The position numbers and the translations under genes are program-made. From Oncomelania hupensis (Eukaryota; Mollusca; Gastropoda; Littorinimorpha; Pomatiopsidae), in the NCBI GenBank assembly GCA_036898135.1, contig CM072513.1, positions 18,166,250 through 18,230,249 on the forward strand: 64,000 bases of DNA, read 5' to 3'. How positions within the stretch are numbered: position 1 is the first letter of the stretch; every line of letters begins with the position of its first letter. Under the pieces are notes generated by a model. It made no database searches and was not told the origin of the DNA. It worked only from the letters and a program-made list of their open reading frames with translations. Shown piece after piece: positions 23,350 to 39,478 of this stretch.

Positions 23350-23460
23350 TTCACTTGTCCCATCCTAGCCGTCTGATTGCTCTGGTGGTTCGGCGTTGAT
23401 CCTAGGTCCTTAACCTCACTTCCCCGGAATGGTTATCCCGGAGGGTGTAGATGTTACATT
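23350..23460 (+). mobile_element. SINE family 2 body fragment
   Basis: CTGGTGGTTCGGCGTTGATC followed by GGTTATCCCGGAGGGTGTAG parallels 58408-58490. No tRNA-like head is visible. Confidence 0.5.
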
Positions 23461-23477
23461 TCTATATTCATCTTGCT

Positions 23478-23538
23478 GCTGCTGCTGCTGTTGTTGTTGT
23501 TGATGGTAATGATGATGGTAGTAGTAGTGGTGATGGGA

Positions 23539-23621
<83 letters not shown>
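23478..23621. repeat. (CTG)n/(TTG)n/(ATG)n microsatellites
   Basis: Short CTG and TTG runs precede (ATG)n at 23537-23621. Confidence 0.93.
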
Positions 23622-24986
23622 ATGCTATGGTTTTATTTTGGAACGAACAGAGGAAAGCTCTCACCTTCATCGAGAAGGTGGCAAAAAAAAGGCTTTAATT
23701 TATATGTCAAAGAGACATGCTTGAAGTAGGGAATGACCCAGACGATTATTTTAAATATAGGATCGTTCCTTTGGGAATGTTTTGAAGTGCTACACACACA
23801 AAAAGTGTCACATCACGCAAAGGGACAAAACTGTTTAAAATGTTTGTAAAAGTGAGAAAACGCTTCAACTTTACAATCTTGAAAAGGAAAAAAAAACAAC
23901 TAGAAGTTCGTGGATATCCAAAACGAGGGCCAATATTTTGCCAGCCAGAGTTAAAGCCCTTTACCAGACGCATTTCACAACTGCAATAGGATTGTAAGCT
24001 GTACGGGACTCATTGAGATGGACAAAGTGAAGATGGTGGTTGACAAGGGGAGAGGGGAGCCATAATAGAAAATGATGAATTACGGAATATCCCGCATATT
24101 GTATTTAAATTATATTTTGTTTGAGAAACTAAAACGGGGCACACGAACCCTGTAACGGGAAGAAAGAGGGGGAACGTGGACTGATAAGTTTAGACTTCCG
24201 GAATTGAATGTTATCCCCTCCATTTGTAATTTACTTTCTCTTGTGACCCAGACGTTTTAGGCAACGAGGTGATCTCATAACATGCAATTCACAGGCTGTG
24301 AACTTAAAGTGCGGCTGAAGCCATTGTGTCCTCCTACTTTATACCATAGATCGTACGATTTTATTATTATTGGAAATCTTTCTTATAAGCGTGTATACAA
24401 AAACAAGTTTGTAGCGTGTGTAATGTTGAACAAAGCAATGCTTCAACACGACGTTTACATTAAAATTTCGCAAATATCAGACACATGTAAAACTATAAAT
24501 AGAAGCAAACATTCATCTCTTGGCGTGAATTAGACGTGTCTAAAATCTTTGGTCTAAAATCACTATGTGTACAGACCTTAAATTAAGTAAATAAACGAAT
24601 TAGACGTGTTGTGCTTTTGTTTTAAATCTGGGGCTCAGTCTTACTTTAAATAATCATCGTCCAAATGTTTTTTAACAAGAAAAACAAGACTGTATTATAT
24701 ATAAATCTTAATTCACATTATTGTGTATCAATTCGTCTTTCCATTTTAAGATCTTATGTGAATAATAATTAAGCATATTGTACTTTCACTTTGGTAATAA
24801 CAAACTAAGAGAGCGTTTAACATTTGTTTAAAATTAACCTATCTTTGACAGTGGACGAGCCAAGCATATCATCGGGTCACTATTCTATAACGAACCTAAA
24901 CAGACTATAGGGTCAGCAAAATCGGCTTAAAAGATAACCAGCAGGAAACGCCAAACTATTCTGGGCACCAAACTCAGCAGGAGTTA
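23622..24986. other. unassigned AT-rich DNA
   Basis: Only short open frames (for example 24282-24533, plus) with no recognised motif. No repeat structure is evident. Confidence 0.4.
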
Positions 24987-25740
24987 ATAATAATAATAAT
25001 ACAGTACATTTGTATCGCGCGGTACCTCGCAAACGGTAAGGAAAGCGAGCTCGCCGCGCTTGACAACACACGTGCAATCACACACACACACACACACACA
25101 CACAGAACACGTATACACTTATCAAATGGTTAAATAATTACAGTAAAACATGGCCATGCAAAACAACAGATAATATGAATACCAAGAACCGAACCGGTGC
25201 CGCCACCATCCATGAACAGATGACGTGACTTGGTAAAAGATATTATGGGGATGGAAGGGAGGGGGAGTGAAAATTATTGAGTTTGCATGTTAAAAAGGAG
25301 GGTCTTTAATTGCCGCTTGAAGGAAGAAAGTGATGGAGCATGTCGGAGTTGCATCGGTAGTGAGTTCCAGGCAGTTGCAGCAGAGAAAGAGAAAGATCGT
25401 TCACCATAGGTCTTTGAGTGAACACGGGGGATAGAAAGCAGTCTTGTATCAGAAGAAGAGCGGAGTTGTCTTGCAGGTGAGTAGACAGAGAGAAGGTCAG
25501 TAAAGTATGATGGGGCAGAACCAGTGAAGAATTTGAAAACAATAGTTGAGAGCTTGTACAAGATGCGAGCTCGAACAGGGAGCCAATGAAGAGATCGGAG
25601 TAGAGGGGTGGCATGGTCTCGTTTTTTAGCTTTAAGAACAAGGCGGGCGGCAGAGTTTTGGACTTTCTGAAGTTTTTCAAGAAGGTGGAGAGGGGAGCCA
25701 CGTCACTTATCTATAGAAGAGGGTAGATTGCTTGGCAGTC
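24987..25740 (-). pseudogene. L2-type LINE 3' fragment A (minus)
   Basis: Minus frame 25561-25274 encodes the conserved C-terminus of an L2-group reverse transcriptase: YKLSTIVFKFFTGSAPSY, ADLLSVYSP-like TDLLSVYSP, KTYGERSFSFSAATAWNSLP and FKRQLKTLLF. A short (TAA)n at 24987-25003 is its 3' tail, preceded by the end sequence TACAGTACATTTGTATCGCG. Truncated upstream and frameshifted at about 25560. Confidence 0.85.
25080..25104. repeat. (CA)n microsatellite
   Basis: Short CA run inside the 3' untranslated part of L2 fragment A. Confidence 0.85.
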
Positions 25741-25751
25741 GCCGAGATGAA

Positions 25752-25757
25752 GATTTA

Positions 25758-25832
<75 letters not shown>
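25752..25832 (-). repeat. (TAA)n array, 3' tail of L2 fragment B
   Basis: 27 TAA units directly abut the 3' end (TTTTTATATAGCGGGTACTC in plus sense) of the minus-strand LINE that follows. Confidence 0.9.
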
Positions 25833-25834
<2 letters not shown>

Positions 25835-27299
25835 GGATTTTTATATAGCGGGTACTCCAGCCTATGACCAGACTCACCACGCTTTACATAATCATTACAT
25901 ATAAATACATGCACTCGATAAAACATTGCTTTTGCTACAATACACCAAAAGACAGAACAGTAAGGGTACAACTATTTACAACTATGTACACAAATTACAA
26001 AAAAGACCGAAATAGACTATTTACAACTATGTACACAAATGACAGAAAAGACAGAAATAGAATAGCAAAAAACCTATTCACAGCTAATTTATATGCCCGG
26101 TTAGGCCCAAGAGGAAAAACAGTATAAATATGTACAGCCGTGTATACACTTACGGATCAGACAGAGACAGAAGAGGAGAGAATGGCAGCGGGATACAAAT
26201 CAGTCTGAATAATGCAGTTTGAAGAGGTGGGTTTTGAGGGCCTTTTTGAATGCTTGTGTTGATTGTATGTTGCGGATATGAGAGGGAAGGGAATTCCACT
26301 GCTTAGGTGCGGCGTAGGCGAATGCACGTTGGCCGTATGTCTTAGTGCGGGTGACGGGAACCTTGAGTGTGCGAGTTTCAGCAGAAGATCTTAAAGTGCG
26401 TGAAGGGGAGTAGACAGACAGCAGGTCAGCAAGGTAGGAGGGACAAGAATCAGTGAAGAAGTTGTGACAGAGAACAGAGAGTTTGTACTCTATGCGTGCT
26501 TGCACAAGAAGCCAGTGAAGGGAATGTAGTAGAGGTGTGATGTGATCGCGTTTCTTAGCTCGGAATACTAGTCTAGCTGCTGAGTTCTGAACCTTTTGTA
26601 GCTTGTCAATGATGTGTTTTGGGGAGCCAGCGAGGAGAGAGTTGCAATAGTCAAGACGAGAAAGGACGAAGCGCAGACTAGGGTTTTGGTGGCAGTGAGT
26701 GTAAGATAGTGGCGAAAGGAGCTGATTTGGCGTATGGCCGTGTATGCAGAGCGACAGACGTTGGAGATGTGGTTGTTGAGGGGCAGGTCATCGGAGAGAA
26801 TGTAGCCGAGATTTCTTGCTGAGGATGAGAACTGAATGTTTGTTGTCCCTACTGTAAGCGATGTTGGGAGAGGCGGGAGTGAGGAGGAGGTGTTGTGCTT
26901 GTGAATGAGGAGGGCTTCGGTTTTATCGTCATTAAGCTTAAGCTTGTTGAGTGTCATCCATGACTTAATGTCTGTGATGCAGTTCTCCAAAGTCTGAACA
27001 GTGGAATTAATGAGAGAGGGGGGCAGTGGATTTATAAAGTTGTGTGTCGTCTGCAAATGACTGACTCTCAACAGCATGCTTTCTAAGCAGGAGAAGCAGT
27101 GGCTTGGTGTACAGAGTGAACAACACCGGCCCTAAAACGGAACCCTGAGGCACGCCGCACACCAATTCTGCTGTGCTGGAGAAACAGCCATCGACAGTGA
27201 CTGCTTGTGATCTGTCAGAAAGATATGAGTGGAACCAAGCCAGGACCGAGCCGGAGATTCCAAAGTAGTGTTGAATAGTGTTAAAGAGAATGTAATACG

Positions 27300-27320
<21 letters not shown>
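25833..27320 (-). pseudogene. L2-type LINE fragment B (minus)
   Basis: The longest L2 copy. Minus frames give, in order: [20 protein letters not shown] and [16 protein letters not shown] (27306-27007), the palm box SFADDTQLY with both catalytic Asp residues, KSWMTLNKLKLNDDKTEALL (27077-26568), then the C-terminal YKLSVLCHNFFTDSCPSYL and KTYGQRAFAYAAPKQWNSLP (26505-26200). At least two frameshifts separate these frames. The endonuclease and first RT blocks are missing (5' truncation at about 27320). The 3' untranslated part spans 25833-26199 and contains a tandem pair of ~60-bp units (CTATTTACAACTATGTACAC near 25972 and 26010). Confidence 0.9.
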
Positions 27321-28675
<1,355 letters not shown>

Positions 28676-28692
<17 letters not shown>

Positions 28693-28740
28693 CAGAGAGA
28701 GAGAGACAAAGAGTGAGACAAAAAGAGGGATGGTGGATAT

Positions 28741-28794
<54 letters not shown>

Positions 28795-28868
28795 TGGATA
28801 TAAAGAGAGATAGAGAGAGACAGAGAAAGATAGAGAGAGAGAGAGAAAGAGAGAGAGATGGTGGATAT

Positions 28869-28929
<61 letters not shown>

Positions 28930-28951
28930 AAGAGAGAGAGATGGTGGATAT

Positions 28952-29004
<53 letters not shown>

Positions 29005-29228
29005 AAGATAGAGAGAGAGAAAGAGAGAGATAAAGAGAGAGAGACAGAGAGAAAGATAGAGAGAGAGAAAGAGAGATATAGATAAAGAGAGAGAGATGGT
29101 GGATACAAAGAGAGGGAGACAGATACAGAGAAAGATAGAGAGAGACAGAGAGAGATGGTGGATATAAAGAGAGATAGAGAGAGACAGAGAAAGATAGAGA
29201 GAGAGAAAGAGAGAGAGATGATGGATAT

Positions 29229-29280
<52 letters not shown>

Positions 29281-29725
29281 AGAGAGAGAGAGAAAGATAG
29301 AGAGAGAGAGAAAGATAGAGAGAGACAAAGAGAGAGATAAAGAGAGAGAGAGACAGAGAGAAAGATAGAGAGAAAGAGAGAGAGATGGTGGATACAAAGA
29401 GAGATAGACAGAGACAGAGAAAGATAGAGAGAGAAAAAGAGAGAGAGAGATGGTGGATATAAAGAGAGATAGAGACAGAGAAAGATAGAGAGAGACAGAG
29501 AGAGAGATGGTTGATATAAAGAGAGAGAGAGACAGAGAAAGATAGAGAGAGACAGAGAGAGAGAGATAAAGAGAGAGAGAAAGACAGAGACAGAGAAAAA
29601 GATAGAGAAAGAGAGAGAGATGGTGGATATAAAGAGAGAGAGAGACAGCGAAAGATAGAGAGAGACAGAGAGAGATGATGGATATAAAGAGAGAGACAGA
29701 GACAGAGAAAGATAGAGAGACAGAC
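28676..29725. repeat. GA-rich minisatellite with spaced GATGGTGGATATAAAG boxes
   Basis: About 1 kb of (GA)n-like DNA is punctuated at irregular 50-90 bp intervals by a GATGGTGGATATAAAGAGA box (roughly a dozen copies). The long minus frames through it (Ser-Leu repeats) are not genes. Confidence 0.95.
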
Positions 29726-29822
29726 AAATAGGGGGTGGGTGGGAGTATGAATGGGGTACAGCGAGGGGAGGGGCGATAGAAAACAGGAGAGACGGAAGAG
29801 AAAAGGAGGGACGTAGAGAGGA

Positions 29823-29826
<4 letters not shown>

Positions 29827-29908
<82 letters not shown>
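29827..29908. repeat. (GA)n microsatellite
   Basis: About 40 GA units. Confidence 0.97.
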
Positions 29909-29910
<2 letters not shown>

Positions 29911-30116
29911 CAAAAAATCAGGTATGTGGAATGTTGGGGTGAGGGTTTGGGGGTGAGGCAGAGAGAGAAAGAGAGAGAGGACAGGGCAAGTAGTAAAATA
30001 TATGTTGAATCTTAACAGAGAGATGGCAACAAGTCAAGTCAACAAATCGTAATTACCCACACTCCTTCTCAGCGATTAAGAATAGTATACAAGAAAAACA
30101 ACTTTACAAAACAAAT

Positions 30117-30440
30117 ACGAAGTCCCACAGACCATCACACAAGCCATTGGACAACATGATGACCTGCTCACGGAAACGGAAACTCCGATGGTAAGGCCAC
30201 GTCACCAGAGCATCAGGCCTTGCAAAGACCATTCTGCAAGGCACGGTGCAAAGAGGTAGAAGAAGAGGCAGACCGAAAAAGAGGTGGGAGGACAACATTC
30301 AAAAATGGACTGGTTTGACACTGAGCGAAGCCATCAGGGCTGCTGAGGACAGAGAAAGATGGAGTATGCTGGTTAAACGATCATCTGTGGTGTCCCCTAC
30401 GACCTCCGGGTTACGGGGACATGATAGGATAGGATAGGAA
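30117..30440 (+). mobile_element. LINE-R 3' fragment, copy 4
   Basis: Same coding blocks as copy 1 (RRRGRPKKRWEDN, TGLTLSEAIRAAEDRERW) with a GATAGGATAGG end at 30424-30440. A small deletion in the GGTGAAGAAA stretch breaks the frame. Confidence 0.88.
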
Positions 30441-30475
30441 AACACTGTATCATTTTTTAAAGTAATAACAATATA

Positions 30476-30476
30476 T

Positions 30477-30523
<47 letters not shown>
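30476..30523. repeat. (TTTA)n microsatellite
   Basis: Twelve TTTA units. Confidence 0.95.
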
Positions 30524-30664
30524 TGTTTGTAGTCCGTCCTATACATTGCATTGTTAGCTCAGGAGCCGCACAAAGCCCTGACCGATAGTGAATTTTAAAG
30601 GCAAACTAATTTTCGCGGAAAATAAACAAATCGTGAGAACTGAGCAAATTAAGAGAGCGGATTA

Positions 30665-30985
30665 CATTTTTATGTAATCGTTCTTATATAGCGCTTTTCC
30701 AGCTCAAGAGCTGCTCAAGGCGCGGGCCGATACAAGATCTAACTCAAGTCGCCCGAGGCGCCAACTTGCAGCCTTTGGGCGCATCGTAATAACGCTCCAG
30801 ACAACTGAGCACAATCCTGGGCAGCCAGGGATTGGGGAGAAGGACCTAGGCGCATGCTGGGTGCGTTCTTGTCACCGGCCCTCACCCGTCTAGGACATGA
30901 GCGTCAGGATCTTTAAAGTCCGTTATGATGGAATGTATGCGACACAGACTAGACCTCGGTTTATACTCTCATCCGAAGGAGTACA
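30665..30985 (-). mobile_element. SINE-1 copy (minus), head missing
   Basis: Begins with the terminal block (TTATATAGCGCTTTTCCAGC) and proceeds through GCCCGAGGCGCC and GCACAATCCTGGGCAGCC to CCTCGGTTTATACTCTCATC, where it stops before the tRNA-like head. A family P end (ACATTACATTACATGG) abuts at 30984. Confidence 0.85.
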
Positions 30986-31134
30986 TTACATTACATGGTT
31001 ATCGCTTTAGGTCCAGCGAGAGCGAATGAGAAGGAGGAAAGCCCGGTGGAGTGTGGACACTATCTTTTACAGTAAGTACCTTGAATGAGATACAGAGGAA
31101 TTTCATTGAGGTCTGTCCCTTTGGAGGGTGGTTG

Positions 31135-31213
31135 AGGCGTGCCGTGCTTTCTCTTCACGCTAGATGTTTCGTGAAGCAACGTCAGGAGTGGTTAGTACTT
31201 GGACGGGTGACCT
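31135..31213 (+). mobile_element. 5S rRNA-derived segment
   Basis: GAAGCAACGTCAGGAGTGG followed by TTAGTACTTGGACGGGTGAC closely follows the internal promoter region of animal 5S rRNA. Only this part is present, so it is a 5S-derived SINE piece and not a 5S gene. Confidence 0.6.
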
Positions 31214-31320
31214 AAATCAACACTGAACCATCCTAGCAACTGTTGTTCACCACGGGATTCGAACCTGGGTCATCGGTGTGCCAGGCGAACGCTCTACCAA
31301 TGAGCTACGGTGGTGGGACC
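31214..31320 (-). mobile_element. SINE family 2 (minus)
   Basis: CCTAAATCAACACTGAACCA, then GATTCGAACCTGGGTCATC and the reversed A box ACGCTCTACCAATGAGCTAC. Joined directly to the 5S-derived segment at its left and to a TACAATG/(AATAC)n run at its right. Confidence 0.75.
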
Positions 31321-31328
31321 TGCATGTG

Positions 31329-31393
31329 TATCCTACAATGCAATACAATACAATACAGTACAATACAATACAATACAATACAATACAATACAA
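31329..31393. repeat. (TACAA)n pentanucleotide run
   Basis: Thirteen or so units with one variant. Confidence 0.93.
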
Positions 31394-31917
31394 CTGGGAT
31401 TGGGGTGAATCATGGGATTGGCTGTATAGAAGGCGGACTCTTTTTTTCACAAGCTTAGAAAGGCGTTGCATTGTTCTGGGGAGATAATCCACCCACTTTT
31501 ATATTACATACACGTTTTTTTTTATCTCCCCTTGTATCATTCTAACCAGAGACACATCCCAGGTGCGACTGTACTGAGCTCGTGTGCAGGTGTAGTGGTG
31601 ATAGATCAACAAAAGACCACATTCATAGTCTTTCGATAAACCAGATTACATTATATACCGAGCTAGGTTAGACCTCAGCTCAGGCAAAATTTGATGTAAT
31701 TGTTTTATTTTATTTATTTTTTATTCTTACTGTATTTTCGTATATATTTTTTAGCTTGTATTAATATTTTGACTTGTACACAAAATACTATTACAATTGT
31801 TTTTCTTTCTTTCTTTTCTTTTCTTTTCTTTATTTATGTCTTTTCTTTTTTTTTCTTTCTTTGTTTTTCTTTTTTTGGGGTGGTGGTGGGTGGGGGTGGG
31901 GGTGGATGGGAGCTCGG
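31394..31917. other. unassigned DNA, T-rich at 31697-31880
   Basis: Long T/C-rich stretch, then G-rich (GGTGGTGGGTGGGGGTGGGG) at 31880-31902, possibly G-quadruplex forming. No gene is seen. Confidence 0.4.
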
Positions 31918-32630
31918 GGGGTGTGGAATGTGCTAATATCACTGTAGTAAAGGTGGGGGTGTGTGGACTGTGCTAATATCACTGTAGCAAAGGTGGGGGG
32001 TGGTGGAATGTGTTAATATCACTGTAGTAAAGGTGGGTGTGTGTGGAATGTGCTAATATCACTGTAGTAAAGGTGGGAGTGTGTGGAATGTGCTAATATC
32101 ATTGTAGTAAAGGTGGGTACAATACAATACAAGGTTATTGCTTTAAGTCCAGCGGACTCTTCTGAGCCAAATCAGGACCAGGTAAAGGTGGGTGTGTGTG
32201 GAATGTGCTAATATCACTGTAGTAAAGGTGGGTGTGTGTGGAATGTGCTAATATCACTGTAGTAAAGGTGGGTGTGTGTGGAATGTGCTAATATCACTGT
32301 AGTAAAGGTGGGGGTGTGTGGAATGTGCTAATATCACTGTAGTAAAGGTGGGGGTGTGTGGAATTTACTAATATCACTGTAGTAAAGGTGGGGGTGTGTG
32401 GAATGTGCTAATATCACTGTAGTAAAGGTGGGGGGTGTGGAATGTGCTAATATCACTGTAGTAAAGGTGGGGGGTGGAATGTGTTAATATCACTGTAGTA
32501 AAGGTGGGGGTGTGGAATGTGCTAATATCACTGTAGTAAAGGTGTGTGTGTGTGTGGAATGTGCTAATATCACTGTAGTAAAGGGGGTGTGGGGGTGTGT
32601 AGAATGTGCTAATATCACTGTAGTAAAGAC
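31918..32630. repeat. ~40-bp minisatellite, about 16 copies, interrupted
   Basis: Units of GTGGAATGTGCTAATATCAC plus TGTAGTAAAGGTGGGGGTGT, with length variation in the G/GT part. A fragment of repeat family P interrupts the array at about 32119-32182. Confidence 0.97.
32119..32182 (-). mobile_element. family P fragment inside the minisatellite
   Basis: ACAATACAATACAAGG, then CTTTAAGTCCAGCGGACTCT and GAGCCAAATCAGGACCAG, matching 7925-7985. GTAAAGGTGGGT flanks it on both sides, though that is also part of the array unit. Confidence 0.8.
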
Positions 32631-32734
32631 TATACTGTACATTCTGAACAGTTATTAAAAAAACCCACAAAATATCACAGCAAAGTTTGTAAAGTCCGTA
32701 CTCAGTATTATTTTCAGTCAATTGCAACACATGC

Positions 32735-32886
32735 ATACACGCATACACACTAACACACACACACACACAACCTGCATTCACACACAAAATGCATGCATAC
32801 ACACATACCAAGCACACACTCACCTACAAAGCACACACACACATACCAAGCACCCACTCACACACTCACACACACACCCACACACA

Positions 32887-32924
<38 letters not shown>
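32735..32924. repeat. CA-rich simple repeat
   Basis: Imperfect ACACAC with ACATACC insertions; the final 45 bases are nearly pure CA. Confidence 0.93.
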
Positions 32925-35125
<2,201 letters not shown>

Positions 35126-35439
35126 AAGAACAGTGCGAATCGTTCAATTTGTCTATAAAAAGGTATGTGCGTCACGGTCTCTTGTTAGCCAAAGTGCTTT
35201 AACCCATCATGCTTTAAAAAAAGTTTAAATTTTAAAACAAAAAATATTAATTTAAAAATAAAAATTCCTCCGTTTTAAAGCAAATTCCGCATTTAGTTTT
35301 AAAGTATTCATCTTAGGAAAAACGATTTCTCGGCACATCGAACCACAACATTTGAGAAAAGTTGAACCTTAGTTTTCTTTCTTGATACAATCAATAATAC
35401 GATCTTTTAAGAAATGAATGCTTGCACTGCGCATTTTTT
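35126..35439. other. unassigned AT-rich DNA
   Basis: Nothing recognised. Confidence 0.4.
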
Positions 35440-35648
35440 CATATCCTATCCTATCCTATCCCATAACTCGGAGGTCGTAGGGGCACCACAGATGATCGTT
35501 TAACCAGCGTACTCCATCTTTCCTTGTCCACAGCAACCCTGATTGTTTCGCTCAGTGTCAAACCAGTCCATTCTCGAATGTTGTCCTCCTACCTCTTTTT
35601 CGGTCTCACTCTTCTTCTACCTCCTTGCACTGTGCCTTGCAGGATGGC
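35440..35648 (-). mobile_element. LINE-R 3' fragment, copy 5 (minus)
   Basis: (TATCC)n tail at 35443-35460 and then the reversed C-terminal coding part; truncated after about 200 bases. Confidence 0.88.
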
Positions 35649-36016
35649 GCATTTTTTAATGGAATCCAAAGGATTTCCTTCTTGCTCAAGTTGGATTCGT
35701 TTTAATCTTCTTTTATTTACTTAATTTTGGAAGAAAATCATTGTACTTCGTTTCTGTTGTAATCGTTGTTAATGTTGTTAACATTTTTTGTTGTTTTTCT
35801 TGTTCTTCTTCTTCGCCGTCATCTCCTTATGTTCTTTTTTTTAATTCCTCCTTCTTCCTCTGTTGTCGCTGGCTAACGTTTCTTGCGTCCTCCCAACCAA
35901 TCGGGAGAAAGGAAAGCAAGAGGAAGAGAAAATGGGATAGAGATTAAAATAGCAAACATATGACGCAACACAACTTTTATTACTCTCGCAAACACATGAC
36001 AAACATTAATTTTCAT
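35649..36016. other. unassigned DNA
   Basis: T-rich with GTTGTT and CTTCTT stretches; no gene is seen. Confidence 0.4.
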
Positions 36017-36462
36017 GTCCTAACCTATCCTATCCCGTAACTTGAAGGTCGTTGGGGCAGCACAGATGATCGTTTAACCAGCGTACTCCATCTTTCTCTG
36101 TCCTCAGCAACCCTCATGGCTTCGCTCAGTGTCAAACCAGTCCATTCTCGAATGTTGTCCTCCCACCTCTTTTTCGGTCTCCCTCTCCTTCTGCCTCCTT
36201 GCACCGTGCCATGCAGGATGGTCTTTGCAAGGTCTGATGCTCTGGTGACGTGGCCATACCATCAGAGTCTCTGTTTCTTCACCATTGTGAGCATGCCATC
36301 ATGTTGTCCAATGGTTGTGTGGTCTGTCGAACTTCGTCATCGGTGATGTGCTGAGTATAGGAAATGCCCAGAAATATTCTATAGCGCCTCATCTCCATGC
36401 TTTGTATTCTTCGTTGTAGATCTTCTGTGAGGGTCCATGTTTCATGTTCCAAGGTCCACATT
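36017..36462 (-). mobile_element. LINE-R 3' fragment, copy 6 (minus)
   Basis: Short TATCC tail at 36020-36032, reversed coding part, about 440 bases. Confidence 0.88.
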
Positions 36463-36809
36463 AATTTTAACATACATTAAAACAAAAGTAGCTGTTTAAT
36501 TATGATGATGGATAAAGATTGACGTTGGTGACCGTGATGGTGATGATGGGATAAAGATGATGTTGCTACTCAAAATGATAAGGCAATGAAGAAAAATAAA
36601 TATTTAAACGAAATATAAGTTTGTTAAATTCTCTTTTACTGGCCTAGATAACTGAGGTTGTTGTAACTACCTGAGTGGCGATTATTTCTTTTAACTAACT
36701 TCCTGGATGGTGATTGTTTCTTTTAACTATGTGAATATCGATATGAATAGTTAAATCTTCTATTAAAATGGAGATTGCGATTGCACAAGAGATTGGAACC
36801 CTCCACATC
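36463..36809. other. unassigned DNA
   Basis: Two similar short units (TTCTTTTAACTAACTTCCTG and TTCTTTTAACTATGTGAATA) around 36690-36730. No gene is seen. Confidence 0.35.
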
Positions 36810-37318
36810 ACCCGATACACATTGGTCGAAGGCTACTAGAAGCATGCTGTAGTAGTCGCCTCAACAGGCCATTATGCTTCAGAGCACTGCTTCCTATACT
36901 GTTCAAGCCCTAGGAGCATTGACCATTCAACTCATGAAAATAGAAAATGTAAGTTTCGTCTCTCTAGGGGACGAGTTAGATCAAACTGTATTTGTTTTTA
37001 GGTCAACTGTCTTTTACGAACCGTTTGAGAATGTTTTTGAACCGTTTGTTGACGCCGCATAGTGTCCTTACTTGGTTTCATACAATTTAAGAATCCAAGA
37101 AGGCAACTGGGTTTGTTTCTTTTTAGACGGAAAGAGCGGAAAGCTTTAGAGCCACATTCTGTGTATATTTACAGTGAAAGTGCGCTTTTTCCGTCACTAT
37201 AGAGCTTGAAAAGTATAGGAAGCAGTGCTCTCAAGCAAGAGAGCATGCTTTATTGCCTGTTGAGGGGACTACTAAAGCATGCTTCTGGTAGCCTTCGACC
37301 AATGTGTACCTGGTGTCT
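36810..37318. mobile_element. fold-back / MITE-like element, copy 1
   Basis: Left arm 36812-36915 (CGATACACATTGGTCGAAGG, AAGCATGCTGTAGTAGTCGC, CCTCAACAGGCC, CAGAGCACTGCTTCCTATAC) is the reverse complement of the right arm 37215-37318. Arms are about 100 bases, and the centre is about 300 bases with no open frame of note. A second copy is at 56063-56478. Non-autonomous; the mobilising enzyme is unknown. Confidence 0.8.
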
Positions 37319-37328
37319 TGTTCTTCTT

Positions 37329-37332
37329 CGTC

Positions 37333-37367
<35 letters not shown>

Positions 37368-37492
37368 CTTCTTCTTCTTCTTCTTCTTCTTCTTCTTCTT
37401 CTTCTTCTTCTTCTTCTTCTTTTTCTTCTTCTTCTTCTTCTTCTTCTTCTTCTTCTTCTTCTTCTTCTTCTTCTTCTTCTTCTTCTTCTCCT
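37329..37492. repeat. (TTG)n then (TTC)n microsatellites
   Basis: (TTG)n at 37329-37366 then (TTC)n to 37490; abuts the fold-back element. Confidence 0.96.
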
Positions 37493-38259
37493 CCTCCTCT
37501 TCCTTCTTCCATCTTTGTTTCCTTCCTCAATGCATTGCCCTCGCTTTCTTATCAGCACTTGTGCAGTTTCACCATTTGGTTGCTTTAAAGGACCGCGGTA
37601 TGCAGGATGTTTATTTATTGTAACAATGAGTTTACTTTAGAGGAAATTGCAACGATTTCACATTTAGTACTGATATAATGTATAATCGTTGCTAAGTTCA
37701 AAAGCTAAGATTTGAATTGTATGCGTCGCTACCTTGTTGCGTAAACAAATCACTGTGCCTACTTTGCACACTCTTTGCTGCGGGGCTAGTTTTAGAGTGA
37801 ACTTACATGCTATTAGAAAGCAAATAAGCAAAATGAATTCGTCGACTTATATCATAACCGTACTTTTGAAAGAGGTTAAAAAGTTTCGCTTTAATTATAT
37901 TTTTTCCATGGGGACAATACTCACTTTGAATGTAAAAGATTTAAAAAATCGGTAACATTGTAATTTGTGATCGTATGGCACCTAAACAGTCCTCACTTCA
38001 ATGGCTTTGTTAACTTTTGGCAAGATCGGGTTTACCCTCAAATTCGCTTTGTTTTTATATTAAACGATGATAAAGTGAATTTTCGCTGCTCAAACCATCC
38101 ACTAAAGTTCGAATTTTCAATTTCTCCTGTTTTTTTTAAACAGTATAGCTGTGTGACCGTTGACCCTATTTCTAAGTGAACCACTGGCTGGAAGGCACAC
38201 CAGCTCAATTCCTATATGAACAGCACTTTTCAGTGCCTCCGCGTTTCACACGCTGAGGG
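37493..38259. other. unassigned DNA
   Basis: Short open frames only (37967-38179, plus) and no recognised motif. Confidence 0.4.
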
Positions 38260-38497
38260 CTATTTATAGCTTGCCTGCACCACGTTTCCAGTGAAAGGAT
38301 GTTGTTTGTAGATTATAGTCACACGACACTTTCGCATATAGGTGACTACTGGACCGATTTATACAGACACCAGCGGGCCAGTTGTTGGTAAAGGGGAAAA
38401 TAATATGATCACACGTTGACCAATCCGGGATTCGAACCAGCGACCTTTCGGTTACTAGCAAGACGCTCTTACCAACTGAGCTACCCGGCCCCTCCAA
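38260..38497 (-). mobile_element. tRNA-Thr-like SINE or tRNA pseudogene (minus)
   Basis: The minus strand reads GGGCCGGGTAGCTCAGTTGG, TAAGAGCGTC, a CTAGTAA anticodon-like loop (AGT, Thr) and GCTGGTTCGAATCCCGG (box B). The two sides of the acceptor stem do not pair, and about 140 bases of body follow, so a SINE is more likely than a working tRNA gene. Confidence 0.65.

Positions 38498-39478
<981 letters not shown>

Noticed and set aside
37206..37640. Poly-Leu/Ser frames at TTC repeats
   Set aside because: Simple-repeat translation.
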